Source: Paenibacillus sp. LHD-117
GTDB lineage: Bacteria; Bacillota; Bacilli; Paenibacillales; Paenibacillaceae
Length of the DNA: 64,000 bases
Reading direction: 5' to 3'
Assembly: GCF_030929555.1 (NCBI RefSeq)
Contig: NZ_JAVFVT010000006.1
Coordinates: 162,796-226,795, forward strand
Shown piece by piece: positions 34,299 to 42,233 of this stretch (position 1 is its first letter; the number at the start of each line of letters is the position of its first letter). The position numbers and the translations under genes were made by a program. Below the pieces are notes generated by a model that was not told the DNA's origin, ran no database searches, and saw only the letters and a program-made list of their open reading frames with translations.

Positions 34299-35254
34299 CA
34301 GGACTTCCCTCCATCCGTCTCGTAGAAGACCCAGTATCGCGATACGAGGAAGTTGATGGCGGTCATGAGCGCCACGATCACGAGCAGAATCCATGCCAGC
34401 GCCGATGCGTATCCCATCTGGTAATGCTTGAACGCCTTCTCGTAGAGGAACAGCGCGTACATGTAGGTCGAGTTGATGGGACCGCCCTGCGTGATGATGA
34501 AGGCCGCCGTGAACATTTGGAAGGATCCGATAATGCCGAGCACGAGATTAAAGAACATAACCGGCGACAGCATCGGAAGCGTAATGTGAAAAAACTTTCG
34601 GATCTTCGACGCGCCGTCGACGGAAGCCGATTCGTACAGCTCCTGCGGAATCTGCTTCAGACCCGCGAGGAAGATGACCATCGTCGACCCGAATTGCCAG
34701 GTGTTAAGCAGGATCAGCGTCGCGAGCGACGTGTGCGGATTGGTGATCCAGCCGACGCCTTGGATGCCGAACCAGTCGAGCACTTGGTTGAAGTAACCGT
34801 TCCGGTTGAACATGTTCCGCCAAAGCGCGGATACGGCAATGCTTCCTCCGATGAGGGAAGGGAAATAGATTGCCGTCCGGTACAGATTCATGCCCTTCAG
34901 GTTTTTGTTCAGCATCATCGCGACCATCAGCGAGAAAAACAGCTTCAGCGGAACCGAAAACAGGACGAACAGGAAGGTCACCTTCAGCGATGTGGTAAAA
35001 TCGTTATCGTTCGCAAAAATGTTGGCATAGTTGTCCATTCCCGTCCAAGACGGCGCTTCGAGAAGCGAATAATCCGTAAAGGACAAATAAAAGGATTGCA
35101 CGATCGGCCACAACGTCAGCAGCAAAAATCCGAGCAGCCACGGCGAAATGAACAGGTAACCGGCCAGATTGTTATCGTTCGTGCCCTTCAGCTTCTTCGT
35201 TTTGCTTAAGCGCGATGCCATCGGCTTAGTCTTATGGACCGCTTCGGCTCTCAT
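34298..35254 (-). CDS. Sugar ABC importer permease (MalF/UgpA-like)
   Basis: A 318-residue permease. After a polar 30-residue N-terminus come GYLFISPWLLGFLLLTLWP and five more hydrophobic segments; the coupling motif is QELYESASVDGASKIRKFFH. The ATG at 35254 has GGGGAG nine bases upstream, while the ATG seven codons earlier overlaps that ribosome site. It is the first gene of the operon and lies behind a cre site. Confidence 0.92.
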   Translation of the reverse strand: MRAEAVHKTKPMASRLSKTKKLKGTNDNNLAGYLFISPWLLGFLLLTLWPIVQSFYLSFTDYSLLEAPSWTGMDNYANIFANDNDFTTSLKVTFLFVLFSVPLKLFFSLMVAMMLNKNLKGMNLYRTAIYFPSLIGGSIAVSALWRNMFNRNGYFNQVLDWFGIQGVGWITNPHTSLATLILLNTWQFGSTMVIFLAGLKQIPQELYESASVDGASKIRKFFHITLPMLSPVMFFNLVLGIIGSFQMFTAAFIITQGGPINSTYMYALFLYEKAFKHYQMGYASALAWILLVIVALMTAINFLVSRYWVFYETDGGKS

Positions 35255-35299
35255 CCCGCAACACTCCCCTTTCATTCCGATGTATAGACCCCATTGTAT

Positions 35300-35313
35300 T
35301 GAAATCGCTTTCA
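35300..35313 (-). promoter_or_regulatory. cre site (CcpA) upstream of the second sugar importer
   Basis: TGAAATCGCTTTCA matches the catabolite-responsive element consensus TGWAANCGNTNWCA at all positions. It lies about 46 bases upstream of the first permease start, next to a TACAAT -10-like box, so CcpA would repress the operon when glucose is present. The rest of 35314-35651 has no gene I can support. Confidence 0.7.
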
Positions 35314-35728
35314 GGTGTACATGCGATAGATTTATGATATGGTTTGATTTTTTTCACTCTTCCAGATCTTTGGCAGCGGAATGATATGCACGCAAAAACA
35401 TAACGACCGTCTAATTTTTTAGCAACTGGCGGAAGTAAATAGGAAGCACGATTAAAAGCACAACTGACACCGCTTCCGTTAGGCTGCAGGCACGCGAAAC
35501 GTACCTACAGCTCAATCAGCCGTCGGATCAACGCCGTACGCTAATAAAAACCAGCTAATGGTATGTCAAGCTAAGCTTTTTGAATGGCTTAAAATTTGCT
35601 ATACTGAAAAATGAGTACAACATGCACATGGAAGTTTATGGAATCGACGAGTTATAAAGTGTAGGGTTGCCTTCTTTTGAGCATAGCGTAGATGTGATGT
35701 AGTAACTTGTTGGCGCAAGCGATCACAG

Positions 35729-36850
35729 CTACCTTATGGGGCTTCCCTTCACTTTTTTCTTGTCATAATACTCTCGCATTCGAAGATTTAATCCTGCTCT
35801 CAAACCGCATGTGACGGCTAAATAAACAGCACGCCTTAATCGTTTGGATCCCCGTTTTGTAATGCGGTTTTGAGTGGCTGTGAACTTTCCTGAACTGAAA
35901 ACACTCGGATCAAGCCCCGCATAAGCCACTAATTGTTTAGGATACCTAAATTGAGAGGCATCACCAATTTCCGCGACGATTGAAGCGGCTATCTTCGTCC
36001 CTACACCAGGTATAGTCTCCAATAACTGTACTTCCTCGATTATTTCAGACAACTCCAAAATTGTTTTCTCAAGTTCGGTTAGTTGCAATTGAAGTTCACG
36101 AACAGTAGCTAGCAGGCTGCGTAGAGCTTTTTCTAATCCGAAGGGGACATGTGTGACAGGATTCTGGAGCACAGCTGTCTTTAAATGATCTACTTTGCGT
36201 TTCATCCAAGCTTCTGAACGAGAGGCTCTTGTTGCTTCCCTTACAGCTTGAACCCATCCTTCTTCATCCCTGCTTTGGACACCTTCTTGCGATAAGCACA
36301 TGTCGAGCAGGTTAAGAGAGGTTTTAGAAAACAAATCTTTAAACACCCCCTCGTAACCTGGAAATACTTGATCCAGCAACGTCCGCATGTTTAACTTTGC
36401 TTGCACATAGAGGCTTGTAATGAACTCGTGATGTCTAGTTAGAAATTGCAAGTCCATGAGATGTTCTTCACGACAAGGATGGACTAACCACTCTTCCTCT
36501 TGATAGTACAAGTCTCCTAAGTGCCAAGCATCGGAAGCATCTGTTTTGACTTTACGCAAACTTGTCCTTCGGGCTCTTTGGGCCTGCAAAGGATTAACAA
36601 GTATCATGTCATACCCTTCGCTTTGTATTCGCTGAACGAGAGTTCGATGGTAGTGTCCGGTTGGTTCTAAAATGACAACTGGTTTCATCTTAGTCGTCAT
36701 TTCTAATTCGGCTAAAACTTGAAGTAGTCGTTCTAGGCCATTTGGTGTATGCCATACCACTTGATCTCGACCATAGGGAACATTACGTTTAATGAATGCT
36801 TGTATGACTGATTTTCCTTTTGCTACATCAATGCCTACAACGGGTCTCAT
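35729..36850 (-). CDS. IS110-family transposase, C-terminus shifted by one base
   Basis: A 373-residue frame with the RuvC-like DEDD domain: Asp8 (GIDVAKGKS), Glu62 (ILEPTGHYH), Asp104 and Asp107 (KTDASDAWH). The second domain has the LETIPGVGTKIAASIVAEIG hairpin motif and YAGLDPSVFSSGKF with the conserved Ser. AGGAGG precedes the ATG. The frame ends YYDKKKVKGSPIR, but in the -1 frame the text continues as SEGKPHKVAVIACANKLL and ends at 35652, a typical IS110 C-terminus. The break is at a run of six A (35753-35758). This is either a one-base deletion or a slippage site; with the shift the protein is about 399 residues, a normal length. Confidence 0.85.
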   Translation of the reverse strand: MRPVVGIDVAKGKSVIQAFIKRNVPYGRDQVVWHTPNGLERLLQVLAELEMTTKMKPVVILEPTGHYHRTLVQRIQSEGYDMILVNPLQAQRARRTSLRKVKTDASDAWHLGDLYYQEEEWLVHPCREEHLMDLQFLTRHHEFITSLYVQAKLNMRTLLDQVFPGYEGVFKDLFSKTSLNLLDMCLSQEGVQSRDEEGWVQAVREATRASRSEAWMKRKVDHLKTAVLQNPVTHVPFGLEKALRSLLATVRELQLQLTELEKTILELSEIIEEVQLLETIPGVGTKIAASIVAEIGDASQFRYPKQLVAYAGLDPSVFSSGKFTATQNRITKRGSKRLRRAVYLAVTCGLRAGLNLRMREYYDKKKVKGSPIR

Positions 36851-37040
36851 TTACTTCCTCCTATTATTTCTTCGCCGGTAATCCCACAATGGTTCCAACT
36901 CCACAGCTTCGCTTGTGATACGAGGTCAAACGCCTCAACCAGCTCAAACATGGTAGTAGGGAATAGTAGGAGAACTGTTTGTAGTACGGGGTAATTCCCC
37001 AGGGGCTGTCACGTTCTCCCGGCTACCGCCATCATAAAAC
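36851..37040 (-). ncRNA. Candidate IS110 guide (bridge/seek) RNA region
   Basis: The roughly 190 non-coding bases directly upstream of the transposase, on the same strand. They can form nested stems, including GGAGAAC with GTTCTCC around GGGGTAATTCCCC (about 36970-37020). Bridge RNAs of IS110 elements are encoded in this position in the family. No expression data or second copy is available, so this is a positional and structural suggestion only. Confidence 0.35.
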
Positions 37041-37089
37041 GACCATTAAAATAGGCCAACCAGTAATCTCTGGTTGACCTAATAATACG

Positions 37090-37438
37090 AAAGGGGCTGT
37101 CCCAGAAGTAAATACCTTTAGGGGCAGCTTTTCTTCTTCTACATGAGGCGCAACGGGACGAATGTGTACAAAAAATCATACTCACAACGCCCATCCGGGG
37201 TGCATCAGGCCGAATGTGTACGAAAAATCGTACTCGCAACGCCCAACTGGGGTGCATCGGGCCGAATGTGTACGAAAAATCGTGCTCACAACGCCCCATT
37301 GGGGTGTATCAGGCCGAATGTGTACGAAAAATCGTGCTCACAACGCCCTTCCGGGGTGCATCGGGCCCAATATGTACGAATTCCAAACACGCAGGGGCTG
37401 TCCCCAAGTCATTTATGACTTTCGGAACAGCCCCTTTT
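37090..37438. repeat. MITE-like mini-element with terminal inverted repeats
   Basis: A 349-base non-coding element. The left end AAAGGGGCTGTCCCAGAAGT (37090-37109) is matched, inverted, by ACTTTCGGAACAGCCCCTTTT (37418-37438). Inside lies a 52-bp tandem repeat. The right end also forms its own hairpin (GGGGCTGT with ACAGCCCC around AAGTCAT/ATGACTT) followed by TTTTAT, which could terminate plus-strand transcription. A further GGGGCTGTC is at 37012. No transposase frame is present. Confidence 0.7.
37150..37380. repeat. 52-bp tandem repeat array, about 4.5 units
   Basis: The core GAATGTGTACGAAAAATCG recurs at 37160, 37212, 37264, 37316 and (degenerate) 37368, exactly 52 bases apart each time. 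The whole unit is conserved, not only the core, so this is a tandem repeat rather than repeats with spacers. Units 2-4 contain a small hairpin, GTACGA-AAAA-TCGTAC, kept as a GU-tolerant stem in units 3 and 4. The 52-base period is not a multiple of three, which argues against coding in any frame. Confidence 0.85.
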
Positions 37439-37458
37439 ATCGACTTGAATCTTGCAGG

Positions 37459-38442
37459 TTAAGCCGATTGACCCGCTTTCCGCTCGGCGGCCGCGGCTTC
37501 CATCAGTCCCTTTATGTAGCCGACGCCGTACAAGCGTCCCAGCGTTTCATATCCGGGATTCGTGTTGTCCTCGCCTTCCATCGTCGGCACATGATCCGGC
37601 CTGCACGGTCCCTCAAAGCCGACCTCGTAATACGTCTTCATCGCTTCGTACATATCGGTTTGCCCGCTGTCGTGGAACGTCTCCTCGAACTTGTCGGGCG
37701 TTCCGACCACGTCGCGGAAATGAACGAAAAACAGTTTGTTCTGGTCCGCGAACCTGCGAATGACGGAGGGAATATGTTCGCCCGCTGTCGCCATGGTGCC
37801 TTGGCATAACGTAATGCCGCTATATTCGCTCGGTACGAGGTCGATCGCGCGCTGGAGCGCATCCGCGCTCGTGAGAATGCGCGATACGCCGCGGATCGGG
37901 CTGATCGGAGGATCGTCGGGATGAAGCGCCAGCTTAACCTTCGCCTTCTCCGCTACCGGTACGATCCTCTCCAAATAGTAGCGAAGGTTGTCCCACAGCT
38001 GCTCCTCCGTGACGATGCCCGCTTCCGTAAGCGGCGCTTCCCGCATCAGCGAATGGTCGTAGCTGGACACGAGCGCGCCACCGCGGGTGCGCGTAGTGGT
38101 AGACGTCCGGAACCAATTGAACTGCGCCATAAAATTGTAGCAGAGCACCGGAATGCCGAGCGCGCCCATATGGGTGATAAGCTGCTGCATCCATTCGATT
38201 TCCTCGTCGCGGCCGGGCAGTCCAAGCTTGATTTTGTTGGTCGGCGGAGCCGATTCGATCACGAGCAGTTTAATGCCGAAGCTGTCGTATCGCTGCTTCA
38301 TGTGCAGCAGATTCATGTAATCCCAAGGCTTCCAGCCGTTCTCCTCCTTTGGCAAAGGGCCTACCGCATGGTCGACGCCCATCTGCTTCGCCAGATGCCA
38401 TAACCGATTCGGATGAGACGTAAAAAATTCGGACAGCTGCAT
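37459..38442 (-). CDS. UxuA-like mannonate dehydratase family protein
   Basis: A 327-residue TIM-barrel protein of the xylose-isomerase-like/UxuA family, starting MQLSEFFTSHPNRLWHLAKQMG. Motifs shared with UxuA include VLCYNFMAQFNW, KLALHPDDPP, LCQGTMATAGEHI and FFVHFRDVVG. It is shorter than the classical UxuA also present at 54451-55560 (369 residues), so it is a paralogue, perhaps for a different sugar acid. The ATG at 38442 has AAAGGAG upstream; the frame extends to 38586 without support. It lies downstream of an AraC and a GntR regulator on the same strand, opposite the sugar-acid operon at 40.6-45.5 kb. Confidence 0.82.
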   Translation of the reverse strand: MQLSEFFTSHPNRLWHLAKQMGVDHAVGPLPKEENGWKPWDYMNLLHMKQRYDSFGIKLLVIESAPPTNKIKLGLPGRDEEIEWMQQLITHMGALGIPVLCYNFMAQFNWFRTSTTTRTRGGALVSSYDHSLMREAPLTEAGIVTEEQLWDNLRYYLERIVPVAEKAKVKLALHPDDPPISPIRGVSRILTSADALQRAIDLVPSEYSGITLCQGTMATAGEHIPSVIRRFADQNKLFFVHFRDVVGTPDKFEETFHDSGQTDMYEAMKTYYEVGFEGPCRPDHVPTMEGEDNTNPGYETLGRLYGVGYIKGLMEAAAAERKAGQSA

Positions 38443-38509
38443 GTACGAACACGCTCCTTTGATCTTCTTTTGGTATCGCGACTGTATCCCCGCTTTCGAA
38501 TTTGCTTCA

Positions 38510-39688
38510 TTAATTGGCGTCTCGGAACTCGCTCGGCGACACTCCCACCTTCTTCTTGAAGATTTGGCTGAAATAACGCGAATCATGATAGCCGACCCGC
38601 TCCGCGACCTCGTAATTTTTCAAATGCGTCTGCTTCAGAAGCTTTTTCGCGTTGGCGATCCGGATATGCGTCAGATGCTCGATGAACGTGATGCCCATTT
38701 TGGACTTGAATAAGGTGCTTAAATACGTCGGCGTAATGAATACTTTCTCTGCGACATAATGGAGCGACACCTTGTCGTATTCGTCCTCCATGAGCGTAAC
38801 CGCGCGTTTAATAAGCGTCCGGTTCATGTTTTCCGAGACGCCGACTTCCCCGCCGATCGGCTTCAACGCTTCGCATACCGTGTGCTTCATGTCGATCAGC
38901 GTTGGCTGCCGCATCAAGGTCGTCATATCGGGCAACTCGGAAAAATGCGATTGGCCAAGCTCGGATTTGGCCCGAAGCTGCAGGCTGACGAGCAGTCGCA
39001 GCGTAGCGTCGCATAATTTGCTCTCCGGCAATGGACCGCCGGCAAGCAAAGCTTCGTAGAAGGCGTCTACGGCTTGCTCAGCGGAAGCGCTTGCAACGCC
39101 TCCTGTCAGGATGTGCAGCAGATCGTCTTCCTTGTCTTCGGGATAGTCGGCACTTACGGCGTATTCGTGAATGCGGCCGAAAAAAATCGGCTGCGCATGG
39201 CTGTCGTAGAATCGATGTTGGATGGCGAAGCGAGCTTGCTCGTAACATTGATGCAAGTCTTTCAGATGCGGACTCGGATTGCTGATGCCGAGCGTAATTG
39301 TACGGGGGCTGCGGCCGATGCCGCGGCTTGGGATCGAATGGTACAGGTTGACGATCGATTCCCGGTCGTCCCACGGGAAGATGATCCCGATTCGGCTGTT
39401 GTCGTCGGGCAGCATAGACCAGCGGCCCGGAGCGGCCTGCTTGATCAGGTCAAATAGCTGCTCGGCCATTTGGCGCCTCGTCCACGTGTCGACTTCCCCT
39501 GCCATGACATCGAACAAGGCGATAGTCGGATAGGCGAAAGCGGCGTGGAGATGAAGCTCCTCTAGTCCGGACCTTACGTTCCCGGCGTACGGACCGTCAT
39601 GCCGGAGCAGGTCGTTCATCGTTCGCGCGCGAGGGGCGCGCGTTTCCCATTCGGTTTCGACTGCGTATGCGAACATTCCTTGACTCAT
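38510..39688 (-). CDS. AraC-family transcriptional regulator
   Basis: A 392-residue regulator. The last 100 residues carry the double helix-turn-helix (KVSLHYVAEKVFITPTYLSTLFK and YEVAERVGYHDSRYFSQIFKK). The first 290 residues show a GGDEF-derived middle region (SMLPDDNSRIGIIFPWDDRE) as in YesN-type response regulators, but no receiver domain is present. The ATG at 39688 has GAGAGGAG eight bases upstream; the GTG at 39697 would overlap it. It lies between the UxuA paralogue and the FCD-type regulator, so control of sugar-acid genes is likely. Confidence 0.85.
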   Translation of the reverse strand: MSQGMFAYAVETEWETRAPRARTMNDLLRHDGPYAGNVRSGLEELHLHAAFAYPTIALFDVMAGEVDTWTRRQMAEQLFDLIKQAAPGRWSMLPDDNSRIGIIFPWDDRESIVNLYHSIPSRGIGRSPRTITLGISNPSPHLKDLHQCYEQARFAIQHRFYDSHAQPIFFGRIHEYAVSADYPEDKEDDLLHILTGGVASASAEQAVDAFYEALLAGGPLPESKLCDATLRLLVSLQLRAKSELGQSHFSELPDMTTLMRQPTLIDMKHTVCEALKPIGGEVGVSENMNRTLIKRAVTLMEDEYDKVSLHYVAEKVFITPTYLSTLFKSKMGITFIEHLTHIRIANAKKLLKQTHLKNYEVAERVGYHDSRYFSQIFKKKVGVSPSEFRDAN

Positions 39689-39740
39689 ATTCGGCACTCC
39701 TCTCGGTAGAGGCGATGAATGATGAATGGCGGCTTTCGTG

Positions 39741-40394
39741 TCAGTCTCCGGTGTAATTTTTGTAGAAATCCAGGCCTCTAATTAACTTGTACTCCGTCTT
39801 ATCGACATCGCCCGATTTGATCATATCCAAAATTTCGGTATGCGAATCCGGTATCGAGTAACCTTGATGATCTTTGTTCGTGACCGTGATGAATCGCATG
39901 ATCTTCGATTTGATGCTGTTCCAAATGTCGTGCAGCAGCGCGTTGCCGCTGCGGAAGTAAAAATAGCCGTGGAAGCTCATGTCCAGCTCGACGAGCCGGT
40001 ACGGGTCGTCTTGATCGATCGCTTCCCGCATGCCGGCGATCACGGTCTCTAAGTAAGCGATATCGTTTTCGTTCAGCACTTTCATCGTCTCGCGAAGCGC
40101 GTGGCCTTCGACCAATTGACGGAGCTCGTAGATATCCCGGATCTCTTGGGCCGTAATCCCGGAGACGGCTGAGCCTTTGTTCGTCTTGCCGACGATGAGG
40201 CCTTCTTGCTTGAGCCTCTCCAGCGCCTCTCTGACCGGCGCTTGGCTGACGCCGAATTGCTGCGCAATGTCGAGCACGATCATGCGGTGTCCGGGCAGCA
40301 GCTCCCCCTTCATAATTTGCCTCTTCAACGATACATACACGTGCTCGCTAAGCGAAATCGGCGATTGCGCGGAACTTGCTGATTCCATGGACAC
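39741..40394 (-). CDS. GntR-family regulator, FCD (FadR) subfamily
   Basis: A 217-residue regulator. The winged helix spans residues 15-80 (VYVSLKRQIMKGELLPG, IAQQFGVSQAPVREALERLKQEGL). The C-terminal FCD helical domain follows with an acidic/His metal site pattern (ELRQLVEGHALRE, ELDMSFHGYFYF), which usually binds a sugar acid or fatty-acyl ligand. The start is GTG 40394 or ATG 40388. It is divergent from the sugar-acid operon and a 19-base palindrome lies between them, so it is the likely local repressor. Confidence 0.88.
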   Translation of the reverse strand: MSMESASSAQSPISLSEHVYVSLKRQIMKGELLPGHRMIVLDIAQQFGVSQAPVREALERLKQEGLIVGKTNKGSAVSGITAQEIRDIYELRQLVEGHALRETMKVLNENDIAYLETVIAGMREAIDQDDPYRLVELDMSFHGYFYFRSGNALLHDIWNSIKSKIMRFITVTNKDHQGYSIPDSHTEILDMIKSGDVDKTEYKLIRGLDFYKNYTGD

Positions 40395-40429
40395 GGATTC
40401 CCACCACCTTTTTGTCTGGCTGCAGCCAG

Positions 40430-40448
40430 ATTATCGATAATCGATAAT
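40430..40448. promoter_or_regulatory. Palindromic operator between the GntR gene and the sugar-acid operon
   Basis: ATTATCGATAATCGATAAT is palindromic except for its single central base. It sits 36 bases upstream of the GntR start and 195 bases before the SDR start of the divergent operon. FCD-type GntR proteins usually bind such short, AT-rich palindromes. Confidence 0.6.
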
Positions 40449-40642
40449 TCGATGCTATTCTCTTCGAAGGCGAAAGTCAAGGGGAATTTTTCCAAACATT
40501 CGCCAGCCCCCCTTATCCGAAAAAAACAAACAAAATCATAAGTTTACGTCATCGCTTTTTACTCCGAACGCTCGGTAAGATGAGGATGACTTCACATTCG
40601 AAACCAGGCAATCAGCTGGATCCGCGAAGGGAGGCCTATGTT

Positions 40643-41440
40643 TTGTCCCGGAAAGTAGTTTTTATTACGGATGCCGACGGCGCATCCGGCGACGCCCTTA
40701 TCGCACGGTTTGGCGAACCGGATACGGACCTGCTTCTAGCCAGCCGGCAAGAAAACAAAGCTTGGGAGCAACGTCTGGCACCTTTCCGTTCCGCCGGCTC
40801 GCAAGTGCTGGTCGTCCAAGTCGATTTATGCAGTGGGCGCGAGCTTGCGGCGATGCTGGACCAAGCCGAACGCGAGCTCGGAGCCGTCGACGTCATGATT
40901 CATAATGCCCATCTCGTGCGGCCAGCACTTGTCGAATCCTGCGAGGAGGAGACGTTTACCGAAACGATGAACGCGCTCGCCAAATCCGCCTTCCTCTGCA
41001 CGCAGGCCGTCGGCAAAAGAATGGCTGCCAAAGGCCGCGGCAGCATCGTATTCGCCGGCTCCATCCATAGCGAGAAGCCGGCCGGATCGGCCTTCCCGTT
41101 CAGCGCCGCGCAAGGCGCCGTGAAGATGCTGGCCCGCGAAGCGGCGCTGTTCCTCGGCCGGCACGGCATCCGCGTCAATTACATCGAGAGCGGTCCCCTC
41201 GACGGATCGGAAGCCGGCTTCGGAGGCGAGTTGTCGGGCGTATACGATTCTTACAACTACAAAGTGCCGGCCGAAAGGCTGGGTTCGTCCCGGGATATGG
41301 CCGAGCTCGCTTATTTCCTGTCGAAGGATGGCGCGGGTTTCGTGAACGGCGCGGACATTCGGCTCGACGGCGGCTTCGTTTTGCATTACATGGATCATCG
41401 GATGAAAAAACCGACAGAGGGGGATACGCGATTGTCATGA
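40643..41440 (+). CDS. Degenerate short-chain dehydrogenase homologue (probable pseudoenzyme)
   Basis: A 265-residue SDR-fold protein. The frame is open to an ATG at 40580, but TTG 40643 follows GGGAGG by eight bases and gives the normal SDR start SRKVVFITDADGASGDAL. Compared with its neighbour, three glycines of the NAD(P)-binding TGxGxGxG are replaced (TDADGASG). The catalytic pair is also gone: PVYCMSKGGIKML of the neighbour aligns with FPFSAAQGAVKML, so Tyr becomes Phe (153) and Lys becomes Gln (157). The rest of the fold, including ESGPL and NGADIRLDGGF, is kept, so the gene is conserved rather than decaying. It overlaps the next gene by four bases. A regulatory or structural role is more likely than catalysis. 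Confidence 0.8.
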   Translation: MSRKVVFITDADGASGDALIARFGEPDTDLLLASRQENKAWEQRLAPFRSAGSQVLVVQVDLCSGRELAAMLDQAERELGAVDVMIHNAHLVRPALVESCEEETFTETMNALAKSAFLCTQAVGKRMAAKGRGSIVFAGSIHSEKPAGSAFPFSAAQGAVKMLAREAALFLGRHGIRVNYIESGPLDGSEAGFGGELSGVYDSYNYKVPAERLGSSRDMAELAYFLSKDGAGFVNGADIRLDGGFVLHYMDHRMKKPTEGDTRLS

Positions 41441-42180
41441 GCCTCTCATTGAATGGGAAATCGGCGCTCGTCACCGGAGCAGGCACCGGCATCGGCAAAG
41501 GCATTGCAGTCGAGCTTGCGCGCCGCGGCGCGAAAGTGGCCATCCACTACAACGCCAGCGATGCGGGTGCAAAGGATACGCAGCTCCGAATCGAAGAGTT
41601 CGGCGGAGTTTCGATGACGGTGCAAGCCGATGTGGCAGACCGCCGGCAAATCGATCGTATGGTTGTCGCAGCCTCCGAATGGCTTGGCGGCATCGACATT
41701 CTCGTCAACAATGCCGCCTTGCAGCTGAACGTGAACCTGTTCGACTATACGGAAGAGCAATACGACCGGGTCATGAACGTTAATCTCAAAGGCTATTGGC
41801 TATGCATGCAGGCGGTCATTCCGATCATGAAGCCGAAAGGTTTCGGCCGCATCATCAATATCTCCTCCGTGCACGGCAAGCGGCCAACCGAATTTGATCC
41901 GGTCTACTGCATGTCCAAAGGTGGCATCAAGATGCTGGGCAGAGAAAGCGCCATCGAGCTTGCCCGATATGGCATTACGGTCAATACGATCGCCCCGGGC
42001 GCCATCGACGTCGGCAAGTACAAGGCGTCGCATAAGGAGCCCAGCCGCAAGAAGTTCCCTCTCGGCAGGGTCGGACTGCCGGCGGACGTCGCTTCCGTCG
42101 CCTGCTTCATCGCATCCGACGAAACATCGTTCCTGACGGGTTCAATCATTCGTATCGACGGCGGCGGCATGCTGATGTGA
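41437..42180 (+). CDS. Short-chain dehydrogenase/reductase, intact
   Basis: A 247-residue classical SDR. The cofactor motif TGAGTGIGKG is at 13-22, NNAA at 91-94 and the catalytic Ser143, Tyr157 and Lys161 (VYCMSKGG) are present. The end IDGGGMLM is typical of glucose-1-dehydrogenase or gluconate dehydrogenase-like members. It should oxidise a sugar or sugar acid with NAD(P). Its ATG overlaps the stop of the degenerate SDR, so the two proteins are made in equal amounts, which would suit a mixed tetramer. That is inference. Confidence 0.88.
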   Translation: MSLSLNGKSALVTGAGTGIGKGIAVELARRGAKVAIHYNASDAGAKDTQLRIEEFGGVSMTVQADVADRRQIDRMVVAASEWLGGIDILVNNAALQLNVNLFDYTEEQYDRVMNVNLKGYWLCMQAVIPIMKPKGFGRIINISSVHGKRPTEFDPVYCMSKGGIKMLGRESAIELARYGITVNTIAPGAIDVGKYKASHKEPSRKKFPLGRVGLPADVASVACFIASDETSFLTGSIIRIDGGGMLM

Positions 42181-42233
42181 CAGGCTTCTTTTTTCCGATC
42201 GACCTTTAACCTATTCGCAAAGGAGCAACTTCC

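Larger units (their letters stand above)
35652..37040 (-). mobile_element. IS110-family insertion sequence (ends not defined)
   Basis: The IS110-type transposase and its flanks. Members of this family have no conventional inverted repeats and use a structured RNA from the end upstream of the transposase, so the boundaries cannot be fixed from one copy. The span given covers the displaced C-terminal codons (from 35652) to the structured non-coding segment upstream of the gene. Confidence 0.6.

Noticed and set aside
37150..37380. CRISPR array
   Set aside because: The whole 52-base unit is conserved with no variable spacers, and no cas genes are in the window.
37143..37462. Several open frames on both strands through the 52-bp repeat, with repeated TKNR and YEKSCSQRP peptides
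   Set aside because: The 52-base period shifts frame each unit, there are no ribosome sites, and the frames exist on both strands, so they are by-products of the tandem repeat.
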